A stretch of DNA of 64,000 bases from Methyloceanibacter superfactus (GCF_001723305.1 NZ_LPWF01000036.1:1-64000), one strand, 5' to 3'. Counted from the stretch's first letter, positions 45,405 through 55,497 are shown. The notes: generated by a model not told the origin, from the letters alone. Numbers and translations are program-made.

Positions 45405-45488
45405 GAGGACGCCTCGCTGCAATAGATGATCCTTGCGAGCATGCCCGACTTGCCCCCTGCCAGCAAGCCGCACCAAGCCGCAAAGAGA

Positions 45489-46148
45489 CTAGCGCGCGAG
45501 GCTCTCCGCGGCCGCGCCCACCACCGCCTCGAACATGGGCGTCGTGAGCCGCCCCGTGTTCGTGTTCTGGCGGGAGCAATGATAGCTGTCGAACAGAATG
45601 AGCCCGGCCGGAAGGTCGTGGCGCGCGCCGTGCGCGAACGGGAAGTCGCGCTTTCTCAACTGAAATGTTTCGAGAATGCTGTCATGGGCGATGCGGCCGA
45701 TGGCGAGCAGCGTGCGCAAATTCGGTACGCCGCCATGCGGCGACGAGAAAGGCGCGGCAGCGGCAATCTCGTCCGGCTTCGGCTTGTTCTGCGGCGGCAC
45801 GCAGCGCACCGCATTGGTGATCATGCAGTCGACCAGCTCGAGCGCTTCCGGGGCGTCCACGTCATGCGTGCCGTGGGCGAGGCCGGTCTTGAGCAGCGTG
45901 CGGTAAAGAAGCTCCCCCGCATGGTCGCCGAGAAAAGGGCGCCCGGTGCGGTTGGCGCCCCTGAGACCCGGCGCCAGCCCGACGATGAGGAGCGCGGCCG
46001 TCTCGGGACCGAAGGAAGGTACAGCCCCATTGAACCAATCCGGATGGGCCGCCTCGTTGTCGCGGCGGAATGCCACGAGGCGCGGGCAAAGCGCGCAATC
46101 CGGCGCCGGTTCGGCTGGGGCTGGCGAAGCGATGTCGGCGAGCGGCAT
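45489..46148 (-). CDS. Family 5 uracil-DNA glycosylase with a frame-scrambled iron-sulfur segment
   Basis: The enzyme removes uracil and related bases from DNA. Motif A is VGLAPGLRGANRTGRPFLGD and motif C is DSYHCSRQNTNTGRLT. A 4Fe-4S cluster is expected from CALC near the N-terminus, RCVPPQNKPKPDEI, and a further Cys. That Cys seems missing because the ORF reads AAAAPFSSPHGG. The adjacent frame reads AACRAFLVAA, so a missing base near 45765 and a compensating indel near 45725 hide it. ATG 46148 is preferred over TTG 46196. Confidence 0.85.
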   Translation of the reverse strand: MPLADIASPAPAEPAPDCALCPRLVAFRRDNEAAHPDWFNGAVPSFGPETAALLIVGLAPGLRGANRTGRPFLGDHAGELLYRTLLKTGLAHGTHDVDAPEALELVDCMITNAVRCVPPQNKPKPDEIAAAAPFSSPHGGVPNLRTLLAIGRIAHDSILETFQLRKRDFPFAHGARHDLPAGLILFDSYHCSRQNTNTGRLTTPMFEAVVGAAAESLAR

Positions 46149-46203
46149 GGCTATGCCTAGCGCCGCGCGGCCCGCAACGCCAGACGCTCGCGTCAAACTA
46201 CGA

Positions 46204-46818
46204 TCAGGTCTCGATCAAATCCTCGGACTCGAACTCGTCGAGCGGCTCGGGATCCTGGCGCCGGCGCGGCTCGCGATGGCCGCGCTCGGCTGGGTCGCGG
46301 CCGATCTCGTTTTGCAAATTGGCGAGGTCGATGAACTGATCAGCCTGACGGCGCAACTCGTCGGCGACCATGGGCGGGTTGGTGGCAAGCGTGGATACGA
46401 CGCTGACGCGCTTGCCCTTATGCTGGAGCGCTTCCACCAGAGACCGGAAATCGCCGTCGCCGGAGAACAGCACGAGATGGTCGAGATGCTCGGCAAGCTC
46501 CATGGCATCGACCGCAAGCTCGATATCCATGTTGCCTTTGATCTTCCGCCGCCCGGCCGCATCGACGAACTCTTTGGTCGGCTTCGTCACCATGGTGTAG
46601 CCGTTATAGTCGAGCCAATCGACCAACGGCCGGATCGACGAATATTCCTGATCCTCGATGAGCGCGGTGTAATACAGCGCCCGCACCAGCTGCCCCTTGC
46701 TGCCGAACAGCTTCAGAAGCCGTTTGTAATCAATGTCGAAGGCGAGGGATTTCGCGGCTGCGTAGAGATTGGCGCCGTCAATAAAGAGCGCGATGCGCTC
46801 ATTGGGATAAAAATGCAT
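46204..46818 (-). CDS. NYN (PIN-like) domain protein, LabA/DUF88 type
   Basis: The 204-residue protein from ATG 46818 shows the NYN nuclease-like core: RIALFIDGANLYAAAKSLAF with the first Asp, KGNMDIELAVDAMELAEHLD and LVLFSGDGDFRSLVEALQHK, giving the cluster of acidic residues expected for metal binding. The C-terminus is an Arg/Glu-rich tail. Related proteins are thought to act on RNA, though most are unstudied. An upstream in-frame extension to 46926 lacks family character and overlaps the folK leader on the other strand. Confidence 0.85.
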   Translation of the reverse strand: MHFYPNERIALFIDGANLYAAAKSLAFDIDYKRLLKLFGSKGQLVRALYYTALIEDQEYSSIRPLVDWLDYNGYTMVTKPTKEFVDAAGRRKIKGNMDIELAVDAMELAEHLDHLVLFSGDGDFRSLVEALQHKGKRVSVVSTLATNPPMVADELRRQADQFIDLANLQNEIGRDPAERGHREPRRRQDPEPLDEFESEDLIET

Positions 46819-46909
46819 TGAGCGTCCTAACACTGCAAATATGGTCGACTTGAAACAAACGCATAAAGGTCTTTGTAGACAACATAAGTATGACGAGGGC
46901 TCACCGCAA

Positions 46910-47454
46910 TTGGTCACGCGTGGCAAGACACTGGTAGGTTTGGGCGCAAATTATCCCGGCCCCTGGGGCAGTCCCGCCGACACCATCACCCGGGCCTTGC
47001 GCGAGATCACGGGTGCGGGCGTGACGGTCGAGGCGGTCTCAGGCCTTTTTGAGACTGCGGCGGTCGGTCGCGCCGGGCAGCCGCCTTACGTCACGCCGCA
47101 GCCGTCCTCGATACGCATCTGGGTCCTGAGGCGTTGCTGCGGCTGTTGAAGCGGGTGGAACGGGCGGCCGGGCGCCGGGGCGGCAGCCCGTGGGGGCCGC
47201 GCACCCTCGATATCGACATTCTCGACCACAAGGGGCTCGTTAAGCATTGGCGGCGAGGCCGCCCCCGATTCGCCCGGGCAGGGCGCAGACCCCTTGTTCT
47301 GCCCCATCCGTGGATCGACAAGCGGCCTTTCGTGCTCCGGCCGCTGCTCGACATCGCCCCGGATTGGCGCCATCCGGTGCTGAAACGGACCGCGCGGGAG
47401 CTGTGGCGCCAAGCCGCCGGCGGCCGCCAAGGCCAAGTGATGCGTAAGCTTTGA
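46910..47454 (+). CDS. folK: 6-hydroxymethyl-7,8-dihydropterin pyrophosphokinase, frameshifted
   Basis: FolK transfers pyrophosphate from ATP to hydroxymethyl-dihydropterin in folate synthesis. The start is LVGLGANYPGPWGSPADTIT, then VEAVSGLFETAAVGRAGQPP. A missing base near 47095 moves the frame to AAVLDTHLGPEALLRLLKRV, and the signature WGPRTLDIDIL is intact. LVLPHPWIDKRPFVLRPLLD follows. A second compensating pair of indels may lie at about 47240-47290, where a neighbouring frame reads GGEAAPDSPGQGAD. The start codon is uncertain (TTG 46910, or ATG 46890 with one more indel). Confidence 0.85.
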
Positions 47455-47532
47455 GCTGCGGTTCGGCTTGCATGCCCGCCGCGAACTGCATAAATAGGGG
47501 CTAAATCTGCCCAATTTCAAAAGGATCACCTC

Positions 47533-48114
47533 ATGGCTCGCGTCACCGTCGAGGACTGCGTCGACAAGATTCCGAACCGCTTCGAGCTCGTCCTGCTCGC
47601 CGGCCATCGCGCCCGCACCATTTCCGCCGGCGCCCAGATCGCCGTGCAGCGGGATAACGACAAGAACCCGGTGGTGGCGCTGCGTGAGATTGCCGAGAAG
47701 AAAATTGCGACCGACGACCTCAAGGAAGATTTCATCCACTCCATGCAGAAATACGTCGAAGTGGATGAGCCCGAGGCGGAAGCCGTGCCGATGCTGTCGC
47801 AGGACACGCGGATGCCCGTCCTCGGCCAGGACGATCAGTCGAACGACACGGCGATCGACAAGATGACCGAGGAGGAGCTGTTGCGCCGGATGGCGACACA
47901 GGCGCTTCGGATGGCTCGAATGCGGGACCGCGCGCACGCTGAGCCTGACGAGACCCTAGAGCGCGGCGCGTTTCATATTGCCTCGCCGCGACGTCGTTCC
48001 GGCGAATGCCGGAATCCACAGAGACCGGTTTCGATCATGCTGACCTGGATCCCGGCTTGCGCCGGGGCGACGATGGTGCCGCGTTCGACAGTCTTCCTTA
48101 GGCACGCCCCATGA
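47533..48114 (+). CDS. rpoZ: RNA polymerase omega subunit, C-terminus reading into a repeat
   Basis: The N-terminal part [55 protein letters not shown] is a complete omega core, followed by the usual acidic C-terminal region ending near [12 protein letters not shown]. Beyond about residue 118 the frame reads a basic sequence and then the interspersed repeat at 47996-48072, and stops only at 48114, overlapping the rsh start. Omega proteins in this group are usually about 130 residues, so an indel near 47890 that removed the normal stop is likely. rsh follows directly, the standard rpoZ-rsh pair. Confidence 0.9.
   Translation: MARVTVEDCVDKIPNRFELVLLAGHRARTISAGAQIAVQRDNDKNPVVALREIAEKKIATDDLKEDFIHSMQKYVEVDEPEAEAVPMLSQDTRMPVLGQDDQSNDTAIDKMTEEELLRRMATQALRMARMRDRAHAEPDETLERGAFHIASPRRRSGECRNPQRPVSIMLTWIPACAGATMVPRSTVFLRHAP
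47996..48072. repeat. Interspersed palindromic repeat, copy B
   Basis: TTCCGGCGAATGCCGGAATC at 47997-48016 nearly equals copy A at 12415-12434. A second inverted part, GATCCCGGCTTGCGCCGGGG, follows at 48047-48066. The unit resembles the short palindromic repeats that are scattered in many alphaproteobacterial genomes. Confidence 0.7.
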
Positions 48115-50327
48115 CCCGCCAATACGAGCTGGTCGAGCGTGTGCTGAGCTATCAACCCACCGCCGACGAGGCGATGCTGAACCGCGCCTATGTCTACGCC
48201 ATGAAGGCGCACGGCAATCAGAAGCGCGCGTCGGGCGCACCGTATTTCTCTCACCCCCTCGAAGTCGCCGCCATCCTCGCCGAGATGCGTCTCGACGACG
48301 CGACCATCGCCACCGCGCTCCTCCATGACACCATCGAGGATACCGACGTCACGCGGACCGAGATCGACACGATGTTCGGGGCCGAGATCGGCACGCTGGT
48401 CGACGGTCTGACCAAGATCAAGAAGCTCGACCTCGTCACCAAGAAGGCCGAGCAGGCCGAGAACTTCCGCAAGCTGTTGCTTGCCATCTCCAGCGACATC
48501 CGCGTTCTGCTCGTCAAGCTCGCCGACCGTCTGCACAACATGCGGACGCTCGAGCACATGAAGCCGGCGAAGCGCAAGATCATCGCCGAGGAGACCATGG
48601 ACATCTATGCGCCGTTGGCCGGCCGCATGGGCATGCAGTGGTTGCGCGAGGAGCTTGAGGATCACGCCTTCCGCTGGCTCAATCCGGAAGCCTATGCCGC
48701 CGTGGTCGAGCGTTTGAAGATCTTGCGCGCACACACGCAAGGATTGATTGACGAGATCGAGGGCGCGCTCATCACCAAACTCAAAGAGGCGAAGGTCCGC
48801 TGCATCGTCGCCGGCCGCGAGAAGAAGCCCTACGCTATTTGGAGCAAGATGGAGCGGAAGCAGATCTCGCTCGAGCAGCTCTCCGACATCTACGGTTTCC
48901 GCATCGTCGTCCCCGAGGTCCCCGACTGCTATCATGCGCTCGCCGTCGTGCACACGACGTGGCACGCGGTGCCGGGCCGGTTCAAGGACTACATCTCCAA
49001 TCCAAAGCAGAACGACTACCAGTCGATCCACACCACCATCGTCGGTCCCCGGCATCAGCGTGTCGAGCTGCAGATCCGCACCGAGCTGATGCACTCGATC
49101 GCCGAATACGGCGTCGCCGCGCATGCGCTGTACAAGGACACGAACGGCGCCAACGGCAAGGCGGTCCCGTCGCAAGACTCAAACGCCTATCGCTGGTTGC
49201 GCCATCTCGTCGGCATGCTGCTCGACGGCGACAATCCGGAGGAGTTCCTCGAGCACACCAAACTCGAGCTGTTTCAGGACCAGGTGTTTTGCTTCACGCC
49301 CAAGGGCCGCCTGATCGCGCTGCCGCGTGGGGCGAACTGCATCGACTTCGCCTATGCGGTGCACACCGATGTCGGCAACACCTGCGTTGGCGCCAAGATC
49401 AATGGCCGGCCGATGCCGCTCGCCTCGGCGCTCCGCAACGGCGACGAGGTGGAAATCATCTGCTCGACGGCGCAAGCGCCGCCGGTCGCCTGGCAGAGCC
49501 TCGCGGTCACCGGCAAGGCGCGCTCGGCCATCCGCCGTGCGACCCGCGACGCGGTGCGGGCCCAATATGGGAAGCTCGGGCGGGAGATCCTCGACCGGGC
49601 CTTCCAGCGCCGGGACAAGACCTTCAGCGAGGAGAGTCTGAGCGCGGCGCTCGGGCGCCTGTCGCAGAAGACCGCCGAAGATGTCATGGCCGCGGTGGGG
49701 CGTGGCGAGCTCGCGTCGGCGACGTGGTCCGTGCCGTCTTTCCCGAGGAGGGGGCGCAGGAGGGGCCAAAGCGCCGGCGCAAAGAGCGCACCGACGAAGG
49801 CTGGTTCGGCCTCGGCAAGGTCATGGGCCTCAAATTCCGCTGGCCCGGCTCCGCCGGTAAGGAGCGGCCCGAAGGCTCAAGTGGAATTCCGATCCGCGGC
49901 TTGCGAGGCGATTTGCCGGAATTCGCCGGACGGCGGCGCCGTGCCCGGCGACCGCATCGTTGGCATTCTGACCCCGGGGCAGGGCATCACCATCTATCCC
50001 ATCCACGCCGACGCCTTGAAGGCGTTCGACGAGGAGCCGGAGCGCTGGATCGACATCACCTGGGATATCGACGATGACAACTCGCAGCGCTTCCCCGCCA
50101 AGATCGCGGTCACGGCGATGAACGAGCCCGGCAGTCTTGCCCAGGTCGCCTCGGTGATCGGCGAGGCCGACGGCAATATCGAGAACATCAAGATGACCAA
50201 TCGGGTGGCCGACTACACCGAGATGCTGATCGATCTCGAGGTCTGGGACCTGCAACATTTGAATGAAATTCTGGCGGGCTTGCGGGCCAAGGACGTGGTG
50301 AGCGCCGCGGCGCGCGCCGAAGGTTAG
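48111..50327 (+). CDS. rsh: Bifunctional (p)ppGpp synthetase/hydrolase, one frame-scrambled segment
   Basis: Rsh makes and degrades the stringent-response alarmone in the cytoplasm. Domains in order are the HD hydrolase with [12 protein letters not shown], the synthetase ([31 protein letters not shown]), the TGS domain ([20 protein letters not shown]) and a C-terminal ACT domain ([20 protein letters not shown]). Between about 49720 and 49925 the ORF is out of frame. The neighbouring frame reads [20 protein letters not shown] and [20 protein letters not shown], which fits the linker of alphaproteobacterial Rsh. Two compensating indels keep the length at 738. It follows rpoZ with a 4-bp overlap. 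Confidence 0.95.
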   Translation: MTRQYELVERVLSYQPTADEAMLNRAYVYAMKAHGNQKRASGAPYFSHPLEVAAILAEMRLDDATIATALLHDTIEDTDVTRTEIDTMFGAEIGTLVDGLTKIKKLDLVTKKAEQAENFRKLLLAISSDIRVLLVKLADRLHNMRTLEHMKPAKRKIIAEETMDIYAPLAGRMGMQWLREELEDHAFRWLNPEAYAAVVERLKILRAHTQGLIDEIEGALITKLKEAKVRCIVAGREKKPYAIWSKMERKQISLEQLSDIYGFRIVVPEVPDCYHALAVVHTTWHAVPGRFKDYISNPKQNDYQSIHTTIVGPRHQRVELQIRTELMHSIAEYGVAAHALYKDTNGANGKAVPSQDSNAYRWLRHLVGMLLDGDNPEEFLEHTKLELFQDQVFCFTPKGRLIALPRGANCIDFAYAVHTDVGNTCVGAKINGRPMPLASALRNGDEVEIICSTAQAPPVAWQSLAVTGKARSAIRRATRDAVRAQYGKLGREILDRAFQRRDKTFSEESLSAALGRLSQKTAEDVMAAVGRGELASATWSVPSFPRRGRRRGQSAGAKSAPTKAGSASARSWASNSAGPAPPVRSGPKAQVEFRSAACEAICRNSPDGGAVPGDRIVGILTPGQGITIYPIHADALKAFDEEPERWIDITWDIDDDNSQRFPAKIAVTAMNEPGSLAQVASVIGEADGNIENIKMTNRVADYTEMLIDLEVWDLQHLNEILAGLRAKDVVSAAARAEG

Positions 50328-50443
50328 TCCTGGCATGTCTAGCCCTGGCATATAGAGAAAACATATCCCAAATATGGTAGGGCCTGTCGCCGAAGGGCTG
50401 GCATGAACGGGCGATCAACGCCGGTCCTTGGAACGAGGTTGTG

Positions 50444-50998
50444 ATGTTGTTCAGGCGCCGCGAGGCCGAGAGCTTTCTGGCGAGGTTGCGGGTCCATCTC
50501 TGGCCGCGCCGCAGCTGGAGTCGCTCGACCCGCTATGTGGTGCACCGGGTGCGCCGCTTGAGCGCCACCCCGCACGCGGTGGCACTTGGCTTCGCCGCCG
50601 GCGTCTTCGTCTCCGCCACGCCCTTCCTCGGCACGCATCTCATCGTGGCCGCGCTCATCGCCTGGGTGATCGGCGGCAGCATGGTCGCCGCCGTTCTCGG
50701 CACCTTTGTCGGCAACCCACTGACCTACCCCTTGTTCTGGGTCAGCACCTACGAGGTCGGCCATCTGATGCTCGGCGGCGGCGACAAGCAAAAGGCGCCC
50801 ATCGATTTGTGGGGCGGGGACTTTCAGAGTTCGCTCGATCAGCTTTGGCCGCTTGTGAAGCCCATGACGCTCGGCGCCTTTCCCGTCGGCATCGGTCTCG
50901 CGGCGCTGAGCTATGTTCTGGTCAAGCCGACAGTGAACGCCTATCAGCACCGCCGGCGGGCGCTCACCGCCAGCCGTGAGGCGATGGAGGCGAGATGA
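50444..50998 (+). CDS. DUF2062 membrane protein
   Basis: The protein has a basic N-terminus and hydrophobic segments ([40 protein letters not shown] and a C-terminal one, [18 protein letters not shown]). The motif [20 protein letters not shown] with NP-T-P is the DUF2062 hallmark. Function is unknown, but the gene is regularly found between rsh and pdxJ in Hyphomicrobiales. ATG 50444 follows an in-frame GTG at 50441. The stop overlaps the pdxJ start by 4 bp. Confidence 0.88.
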   Translation: MLFRRREAESFLARLRVHLWPRRSWSRSTRYVVHRVRRLSATPHAVALGFAAGVFVSATPFLGTHLIVAALIAWVIGGSMVAAVLGTFVGNPLTYPLFWVSTYEVGHLMLGGGDKQKAPIDLWGGDFQSSLDQLWPLVKPMTLGAFPVGIGLAALSYVLVKPTVNAYQHRRRALTASREAMEAR

Positions 50999-51815
50999 CC
51001 GCCGCGCGGACGAATCCGGCCGGCGGCGGCGCGAGCCCCGCGCGATCAGGCTCGGAATCAATATCGATCACGTGGCCACCTTGCGGAACGCCCGTGGCGG
51101 CGACCATCCGGATCCCGTGCGCGCCGCGCAACTCGCCGTCGCTGCCGGTGCCGACAACATCACCGCGCATCTCCGCGAGGACCGGCGTCACATCCGCGAC
51201 GAGGATATCGCGCGGCTCATGGCCGAGCTCGACTGTCCGCTCAACATGGAGATGGCGGCGACGGACGAGATGACGGCGATCGCGCTCCGCACCAAGCCCC
51301 ATGCGGCCTGCCTGGTGCCGGAAAAGCGCACCGAGCGCACCACCGAGGGTGGCCTTGACGTGGTCGCGCAGCACAACGCGCTGGCACCGGTCGTCGCCGT
51401 GCTGGCCGACGCCGGCATTCAGGTGTCGCTGTTCATTGCCGCCGAGCATCGCCAGATCGAGGCGGCGGCGCGTCTGAAGGCGCCGGCCATCGAAATTCAC
51501 GTCGGCGCGTGGTGCGATGCCTTAGCCGAGCGCCGGTTCGACGACGCCGAAGCCGAATGGCGCTGCATCCAGGACGGCGCGCGCTTCGCCCATGAGCTGG
51601 GCTTGGAGGTCCATGCGGGCCATGGCTTGAATTACGAGACCGCGGAGACCATCTCGGCGCTGCCCGAGATCGTCGAGCTGAATATCGGGCACTATCTCGT
51701 GGGTGAAGCGGTCTTCGAAGGTCTTGGTGAAACCGTGCGGCGCATGCGCGCAGCCATGGACGCCGGACGCGCGACGTTGCGAGGGAATGCCGCCGCAACC
51801 GGGGCCATGTCATGA
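50995..51815 (+). CDS. pdxJ: Pyridoxine 5'-phosphate synthase, one frameshift near the start
   Basis: PdxJ forms pyridoxine 5'-phosphate from 1-deoxyxylulose-5-phosphate and aminoacetone phosphate. ATG 50995 overlaps the DUF2062 stop (ATGA) and begins [13 protein letters not shown]; a missing base near 51042 leads to [20 protein letters not shown]. Other landmarks are [47 protein letters not shown] and [12 protein letters not shown]. Taken literally the ORF would start at 50976 with a non-family N-terminus. acpS follows with another 4-bp overlap. Confidence 0.94.
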
Positions 51816-52222
51816 TTATTGGGCTCGGAAACGACATCATCGACATCCGGCGCGTGGAGCGGACCATCGAGCGCTATGGCGAGCGCTTCCTGACCCGTGT
51901 GTTTACCGATACCGAGCGGCGGAAGTCCGACGCCAGGACCTTGCGGGCCGCGTCCTACGCCAAGCGCTTCGCCGCAAAGGAGGCCTGCGCCAAGGCGCTC
52001 GGCACCGGCTTTCGCAACGGCGTGTTCTGGCGCGACATGGGCGTCGTAAATTTGCCGTCTGGCCGGCCCACGCTCGAGCTGACTGGAGGCGCCGAGCGTG
52101 CGCTTCAACGCATAACGCCGCAGGGGCACGAGGTTCGTATCGACCTGACCATCACCGACGACTTTCCGACCGCCCAGGCGATCGTCATCATTTCCGCCTT
52201 GAAGGTGGACATGCGCGATTGA
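51812..52222 (+). CDS. acpS: Holo-[acyl-carrier-protein] synthase
   Basis: AcpS transfers 4'-phosphopantetheine from coenzyme A to apo-ACP. The metal-binding Asp lies in [19 protein letters not shown], and the second motif is [19 protein letters not shown] with its Glu. Length 136 is normal. The start overlaps the pdxJ stop by 4 bp, so translation is probably coupled. lepB follows after 101 bp. Confidence 0.96.
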   Translation: MIIGLGNDIIDIRRVERTIERYGERFLTRVFTDTERRKSDARTLRAASYAKRFAAKEACAKALGTGFRNGVFWRDMGVVNLPSGRPTLELTGGAERALQRITPQGHEVRIDLTITDDFPTAQAIVIISALKVDMRD

Positions 52223-52323
52223 GCCGTTTGCCTCATCTTTGAGGAGGGGCTATAGGGGCGCCTGTCCCGAGATCACGGGGAGGGGACGGGGGCCAGCCCG
52301 AGCAAACCGAGGAGAGCTTCCGC

Positions 52324-53079
52324 ATGAGCGTGGACGCCGAAAAGATGGAAGCAAGAAGCAGCACCAAGGACACCGTCCGCGTCATCGTGCATGCGCTGAT
52401 CCTCGCGCTGATCGTGCGAGTGTTCCTCTTCCAACCGTTCAACATCCCCTCGGGCTCGATGATCCCGACCCTGCTGGTCGGCGACTATCTCTTCGTTTCG
52501 AAATATAGCTACGGCTACAGCCGCTACTCCTTTCCCTTCGGGCTGAACCTGTTTCCGGGGCGCATCTGGGCGAGCGATCCGGATCGCGGCGACGTGGTCG
52601 TGTTCAAGCTGCCGCGCGACAACGAGACGGATTATATCAAGCGCGTGATCGGTCTTCCCGGCGACGAGATCCAGATGCTGCACGGCGTCCTGCATATCAA
52701 CGGCAAGGCGGTGGAGAAGGTGAAGGTGGACGACTATGTCGTCACCGAGGCTTCGGGCCGCGAGCGGCACATGGCGCGCTACAAGGAGACGCTGCCCAAC
52801 GGGGTCAGCTATCCCGTGCTCGATCTCGTCAATGAAGGCTTCGGCGACAACACCGAGGTCTACAAGGTGCCCGAGGGGCATTTCTTCATGATGGGCGACA
52901 ACCGCGACAACTCCACCGACAGCCGCTTTCTGTCGGAGGTCGGCTTCGTGCCCTTCGTCAATCTCGTGGGCAAGGCCCAGGTGATCTTCTTCTCCATCGA
53001 TGAGGATTCGAGCTTCTGGGAATTCTGGCACTGGCCGACCGAAGTTCGCTGGAACCGCATCTTCCAGGTGGTTCACTGA
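52324..53079 (+). CDS. lepB: Signal peptidase I
   Basis: LepB cleaves signal peptides at the outer face of the inner membrane. After one N-terminal membrane segment (VRVIVHALILALIVRVFLF) comes the catalytic Ser in PFNIPSGSMIPTLLVGD, then box C GDVVVFKLPRDNETDYIK with the catalytic Lys in IKRVIGLPGDEI, and the box E GDNRDNSTDSR. The length is 251. It is followed two bases later by rnc, the conserved lepB-rnc-era order. Confidence 0.96.
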   Translation: MSVDAEKMEARSSTKDTVRVIVHALILALIVRVFLFQPFNIPSGSMIPTLLVGDYLFVSKYSYGYSRYSFPFGLNLFPGRIWASDPDRGDVVVFKLPRDNETDYIKRVIGLPGDEIQMLHGVLHINGKAVEKVKVDDYVVTEASGRERHMARYKETLPNGVSYPVLDLVNEGFGDNTEVYKVPEGHFFMMGDNRDNSTDSRFLSEVGFVPFVNLVGKAQVIFFSIDEDSSFWEFWHWPTEVRWNRIFQVVH

Positions 53080-53081
53080 GC

Positions 53082-53795
53082 TTGCCTAAGCGGCGAACCA
53101 CCGATCTCGGCCAGCTTTGCAACCGGCTCGGACACAGCTTCGCAAAGTCCGCGCGCCTCAAGCTGGCGCTCACCCATGCCAGTGCACGTGCCGATTCAAA
53201 GCCCAACGAGGATAACGAGCGGCTCGAGTTCCTGGGCGACCGGGTGCTCGGTCTTGCCGTGGCCGAGCTTCTCACCGAGCGCTTTCCGAATGCCAGCGAG
53301 GGCGAGCTGGCACGTTGGCTCAATCACCTGGTTCGCACCGAGACCTGCGCGCAGGTGGCCCAAAGCTGGTCGCTCGGCGAATACATCTTGATGAGTGGCG
53401 GCGAGGCGGGCTCAGGCGGCCGGCGCAAGACCACCATCCTCGCCAATACCTGCGAAGCCGTTCTCGGCGCCATCTTCGCCGACGCCGGTTACGAGGCCGC
53501 GCGCGACGTGGTCATTCGCGACTGGGCGCCCCATCTCGAGGATCTGGAGGTTGCCGCCCCCGACGCCAAGTCGGTGTTGCAGGAATGGGCGCAGGGCAAG
53601 AAGTTGCCGCTGCCGCTTTATCTGGAGGTCGGCCGCGAGGGCCCGGATCATGCCCCGCGCTTTACCGCCGAGGTGCGGGTCGAGGGCCTGGCGCCGGAGC
53701 AAGGGCAGGGGGACAACAAGCGTCAGGCCGAGCAGGCCGCGGCGCTCGCCATGCTCTTGCGCGAGGGCGTGTGGAGCGCAACAGCCGATGACTGA
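53082..53795 (+). CDS. rnc: Ribonuclease III
   Basis: RNase III cuts double-stranded RNA, including rRNA precursors. The catalytic signature is NERLEFLGDRVLGLAVAELL, with the second acidic motif in ANTCEAVLGAIFADAGY. The C-terminal double-stranded RNA-binding domain starts at DAKSVLQEWAQGKKLPLPLY and ends with DNKRQAEQAAALAMLL. The likely start is TTG 53082, two bases after the lepB stop. The 3' end overlaps era by 8 bp. Confidence 0.95.
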   Translation: MPKRRTTDLGQLCNRLGHSFAKSARLKLALTHASARADSKPNEDNERLEFLGDRVLGLAVAELLTERFPNASEGELARWLNHLVRTETCAQVAQSWSLGEYILMSGGEAGSGGRRKTTILANTCEAVLGAIFADAGYEAARDVVIRDWAPHLEDLEVAAPDAKSVLQEWAQGKKLPLPLYLEVGREGPDHAPRFTAEVRVEGLAPEQGQGDNKRQAEQAAALAMLLREGVWSATADD

Positions 53796-54723
53796 GCCCG
53801 AAATCGAAGGCGGCACGAGCCGGGACGAAGCCAGGCGCTGCGGCTTCGTGGCCCTGATCGGCGCGCCCAACAGCGGCAAGTCGACCCTCACCAACGCGCT
53901 CGTCGGCGCCAAGGTCTCCATCGTCACCCACAAGGCGCAGACGACGCGCGGCCCCGTGCGCGGGCTCGCCATCGTGGACGACTCCCAGATCATTCTCGTC
54001 GATACGCCCGGCATCTTCGAGCCGAAGCGCAGGCTCGACCGGGCCATGGCGCAATCCGCCTGGGACCGTGCCGCCGACGCCGACATCGCCGCGTTGGTGA
54101 TCGATGCCGCCCGAGGGGTGGATGCCAAGCTCGCCCCGGTGATCGAGCATTTGCCCCAGCTCAAGGTTCCCACCATCGCCATCCTCAACAAGATCGATCT
54201 GGTGGCGAAGCCGGAGCTCCTGGCGCTTGTGGGCGATCTATCGGCGCTGAGGGCCTTCGATCAGGTGTTCATGGTGTCGGCGCTCACCGGCGACGGCGTC
54301 GCCGACCTCAAGTCTTATCTCGCCGGAGCCATGCCGAAGGGACCGTGGCTCTTTCCCGAGGACCAGCTCTCGGATGCGTCTTTGCGCCAGACCGCCGCCG
54401 AGATCACCCGCGAGAAGCTGTTCCTGCGGCTCCACGAGGAGCTGCCCTACGCGCTCACGGTCGAGACCACCGACTGGAAGGAGCTGAAGGACGGCAGCGT
54501 CCGCATCGAGCAGACGATCTATGTGGAGCGCCAGAGCCAGCGCCGCATCGTGCTGGGGGCCAAGGGCGCCATGATCAAGGAGATCGGCTCGGCGGCGCGC
54601 GCCGAGATCGCCGAGATCGCCGGCGTTCCCGTCCATCTCTTCCTATTCGTCAAGGTGCGCGAGCATTGGGGCGACGACCCCGAACGGTTCCGCGAGATGG
54701 GCCTCGACTATCCAAAGGGATAG
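53788..54723 (+). CDS. era: GTPase Era
   Basis: Era is a GTPase that helps 16S rRNA maturation and 30S assembly. The G motifs are clear: G1 GAPNSGKSTLTN, the effector region KAQTTRGPVRG, G3 DTPG, and G4 NKID. The C-terminal KH domain has SQRRIVLGAKGAMIKEIGSA. ATG 53788 overlaps rnc by 8 bp, so translation is likely coupled. The length of 311 residues is normal. Confidence 0.96.
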   Translation: MTEPEIEGGTSRDEARRCGFVALIGAPNSGKSTLTNALVGAKVSIVTHKAQTTRGPVRGLAIVDDSQIILVDTPGIFEPKRRLDRAMAQSAWDRAADADIAALVIDAARGVDAKLAPVIEHLPQLKVPTIAILNKIDLVAKPELLALVGDLSALRAFDQVFMVSALTGDGVADLKSYLAGAMPKGPWLFPEDQLSDASLRQTAAEITREKLFLRLHEELPYALTVETTDWKELKDGSVRIEQTIYVERQSQRRIVLGAKGAMIKEIGSAARAEIAEIAGVPVHLFLFVKVREHWGDDPERFREMGLDYPKG

Positions 54724-54754
54724 GCAAAGCCCCTTGGGAGGGCCAAGCTAGCGC

Positions 54755-55495
54755 ATGGATTGGGTTGACGAAGGCATCTTCCTTTCGGCGAAACCATTGG
54801 GCGAGACGAGCGCCGTCGCCGAGCTGTTGACGCTCGAGCATGGGCGCCATCTCGGGCTCGTGCGCGGTGGCCGCTCGCGCCGCATCCGCCCCGTGCTCCA
54901 GCCCGGCAATCTCATTCGCGTCACCTGGCGCGCACGCCTGGCCGAGCATCTTGGCGGCTTCAACGTGGAGATGATGGAGGCTCACGGCGCCCGGGTGCTC
55001 GACGATGCCGCGGCCCTTGCCGCCATCGGCACGCTGGCCGGCCTGATCAAGCTGCTACCCGAGCGCGATCCGCATCCGGAGCTCTACGCCACGACGCTGC
55101 ATGTGCTGCGCTCCTTCGCCGAGGAGGACGTATGGCCCGTGCTCTTCGTCCATTGGGAGTTCCAGCTCTTGCAGGAGCTCGGCTTCGGCCTCGATCTCAG
55201 CGAATGCGCCGCTACCGGCCTCACCGACGAGCTCGTCTATGTGTCGCCGCGCTCGGGCAAGGCCGTGTCGCGCGCGGCCGGTGAGCCTTACGACGACAAG
55301 CTCCTGGCCTTACCGGCCTTCCTGCTGGACGAGACGGCGCCCATCGCCGACACGGACATCGCCGCCGGCTTCGCCCTGACCGGCTATTTCCTCCAGCGCG
55401 ACGTGCTGGAGCCCCATGGGCTCAAGCTGCCCCAGGCCCGCGACCGGCTTCTCGATCTGCTGGCCAGGAGGCAGCCGGCAGCGCTGTCGGTCTAG
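54755..55495 (+). CDS. recO: DNA repair protein RecO
   Basis: RecO helps RecR load RecA on gapped DNA coated with SSB. The N-terminal OB-fold starts DWVDEGIFLSAKPLGETSAV and has LVRGGRSRRIRPVLQPGNLI; the helical domain has LLQELGFGLDLSECAATGLT. The Cys residues of the zinc site in some RecO proteins are mostly replaced, which is common in alphaproteobacteria. It follows era by 31 bp and closes the conserved run. Confidence 0.94.
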   Translation: MDWVDEGIFLSAKPLGETSAVAELLTLEHGRHLGLVRGGRSRRIRPVLQPGNLIRVTWRARLAEHLGGFNVEMMEAHGARVLDDAAALAAIGTLAGLIKLLPERDPHPELYATTLHVLRSFAEEDVWPVLFVHWEFQLLQELGFGLDLSECAATGLTDELVYVSPRSGKAVSRAAGEPYDDKLLALPAFLLDETAPIADTDIAAGFALTGYFLQRDVLEPHGLKLPQARDRLLDLLARRQPAALSV

Positions 55496-55497
55496 CC

